DNA of 6,376 nucleotides. Source: DAITAZ01 sp036824045 (GTDB lineage Bacteria; Pseudomonadota; Gammaproteobacteria; Burkholderiales; Rhodocyclaceae). Location of the stretch: NCBI GenBank assembly GCA_036824045.1, contig DAITAZ010000075.1, positions 1-6,376 on the forward strand, written 5' to 3'. Under the pieces are notes generated by a model. The model saw nothing but the letters and a program-made list of their open reading frames with translations. It was not told the DNA's origin and searched no databases. Positions 6,300 to 6,376 of the stretch are shown piece after piece; the first letter of the stretch is position 1, and the number at the start of each line of letters is the position of its first letter. A program made the position numbers and the translations under genes.

Positions 6300-6315
6300 C
6301 TCCATGGAGCGCTCC
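6300..6315. repeat. Two overlapping 10-bp palindromes
   Basis: CTCCATGGAG (6300-6309) and GGAGCGCTCC (6306-6315) are each perfect palindromes and share GGAG. They lie about 130 bp upstream of the gspG start and just after the minus-strand stop at 6325. They could be a protein binding site or part of a terminator for an upstream gene, but no T tract follows. Function is unknown. Confidence 0.45.
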
Positions 6316-6376
6316 GGACCAGGCTCAGCGGTCAACAGCGGTTGCCAGGTTCATGTGGCCGGACTGCCCAGCATAC

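Larger units (their letters stand above)
6172..6376. other. Region upstream of gspG, no convincing gene
   Basis: No complete gene is seen here on either strand. The minus strand, read towards gspG, should hold the operon leader and possibly its promoter. The best -35-like element I can find is TTGCAG at 6215-6220 (minus strand), but no matching -10 hexamer follows at the right distance, so I do not call a promoter. The minus strand is open from 6376 to a TGA at 6325-6327, which could be the last 16 codons of an upstream gene (ending MNLATAVDR); the peptide is not one I recognise and does not look like the end of GspF. The region also holds the small inverted repeats listed separately. Confidence 0.5.

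Noticed and set aside
6325..6376. Minus-strand open frame ending at 6325, or a + strand ATG at 6353, as edge genes
   Set aside because: Only 16 and 8 codons are visible, neither is recognisable, and neither has a convincing ribosome binding site.
1..6376. tRNA, rRNA, CRISPR array, insertion sequence or defence system
   Set aside because: No such structure, transposase motif, spaced repeat array or nuclease/toxin gene was found on either strand.

Overview
The window is a high-GC stretch of about 6.4 kb with tightly packed, overlapping genes and little intergenic DNA. It looks like a chromosomal segment of a Gram-negative proteobacterium. The style of the type II secretion genes and the convergent TonB-family gene suggest a betaproteobacterium, possibly Rhodocyclales; that placement is inferred from general resemblance, not from a search.

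Layout. On the + strand, 1-615 is the 3' part of a TonB/TolA-like gene, open at the left window edge. After a 45-bp convergent gap, eight genes run on the minus strand from 6171 down to 661 in the order gspG, gspH, gspI, gspJ, gspK, gspL, gspM, gspN. They encode the pseudopilins and part of the inner-membrane assembly platform of a type II secretion system (T2SS). They form one apparent operon: most junctions are overlaps (ATGA at gspL/gspM; 26 nt at gspH/gspI and probably at gspM/gspN) or gaps of 1-35 nt. The last 205 bases (6172-6376) hold no convincing gene and probably carry the leader and possibly the promoter of the operon.

How the genes work together. GspG is the major pseudopilin that polymerises into the periplasmic pseudopilus. 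GspH, GspI, GspJ and GspK are minor pseudopilins, with I, J and K forming the tip complex. GspL and GspM are the inner-membrane platform pair that links the cytoplasmic ATPase GspE to the pseudopilus. GspN is an accessory inner-membrane protein found in a subset of T2SSs. The secretin GspD, ATPase GspE, platform protein GspF, GspC and prepilin peptidase GspO/PilD are not in the window. The cluster ends cleanly after gspN, so those parts must lie beyond 6376 or elsewhere in the genome.

I see no RNA gene, insertion sequence, prophage, CRISPR array or defence module. The content is a recognisable, apparently intact T2SS operon, not a new system. The points worth a second look are small: a 28-bp perfect repeat between gspH and gspI, long or non-ATG-started leaders on two pseudopilins, the missing half of the secretion system, and small inverted repeats upstream of gspG.
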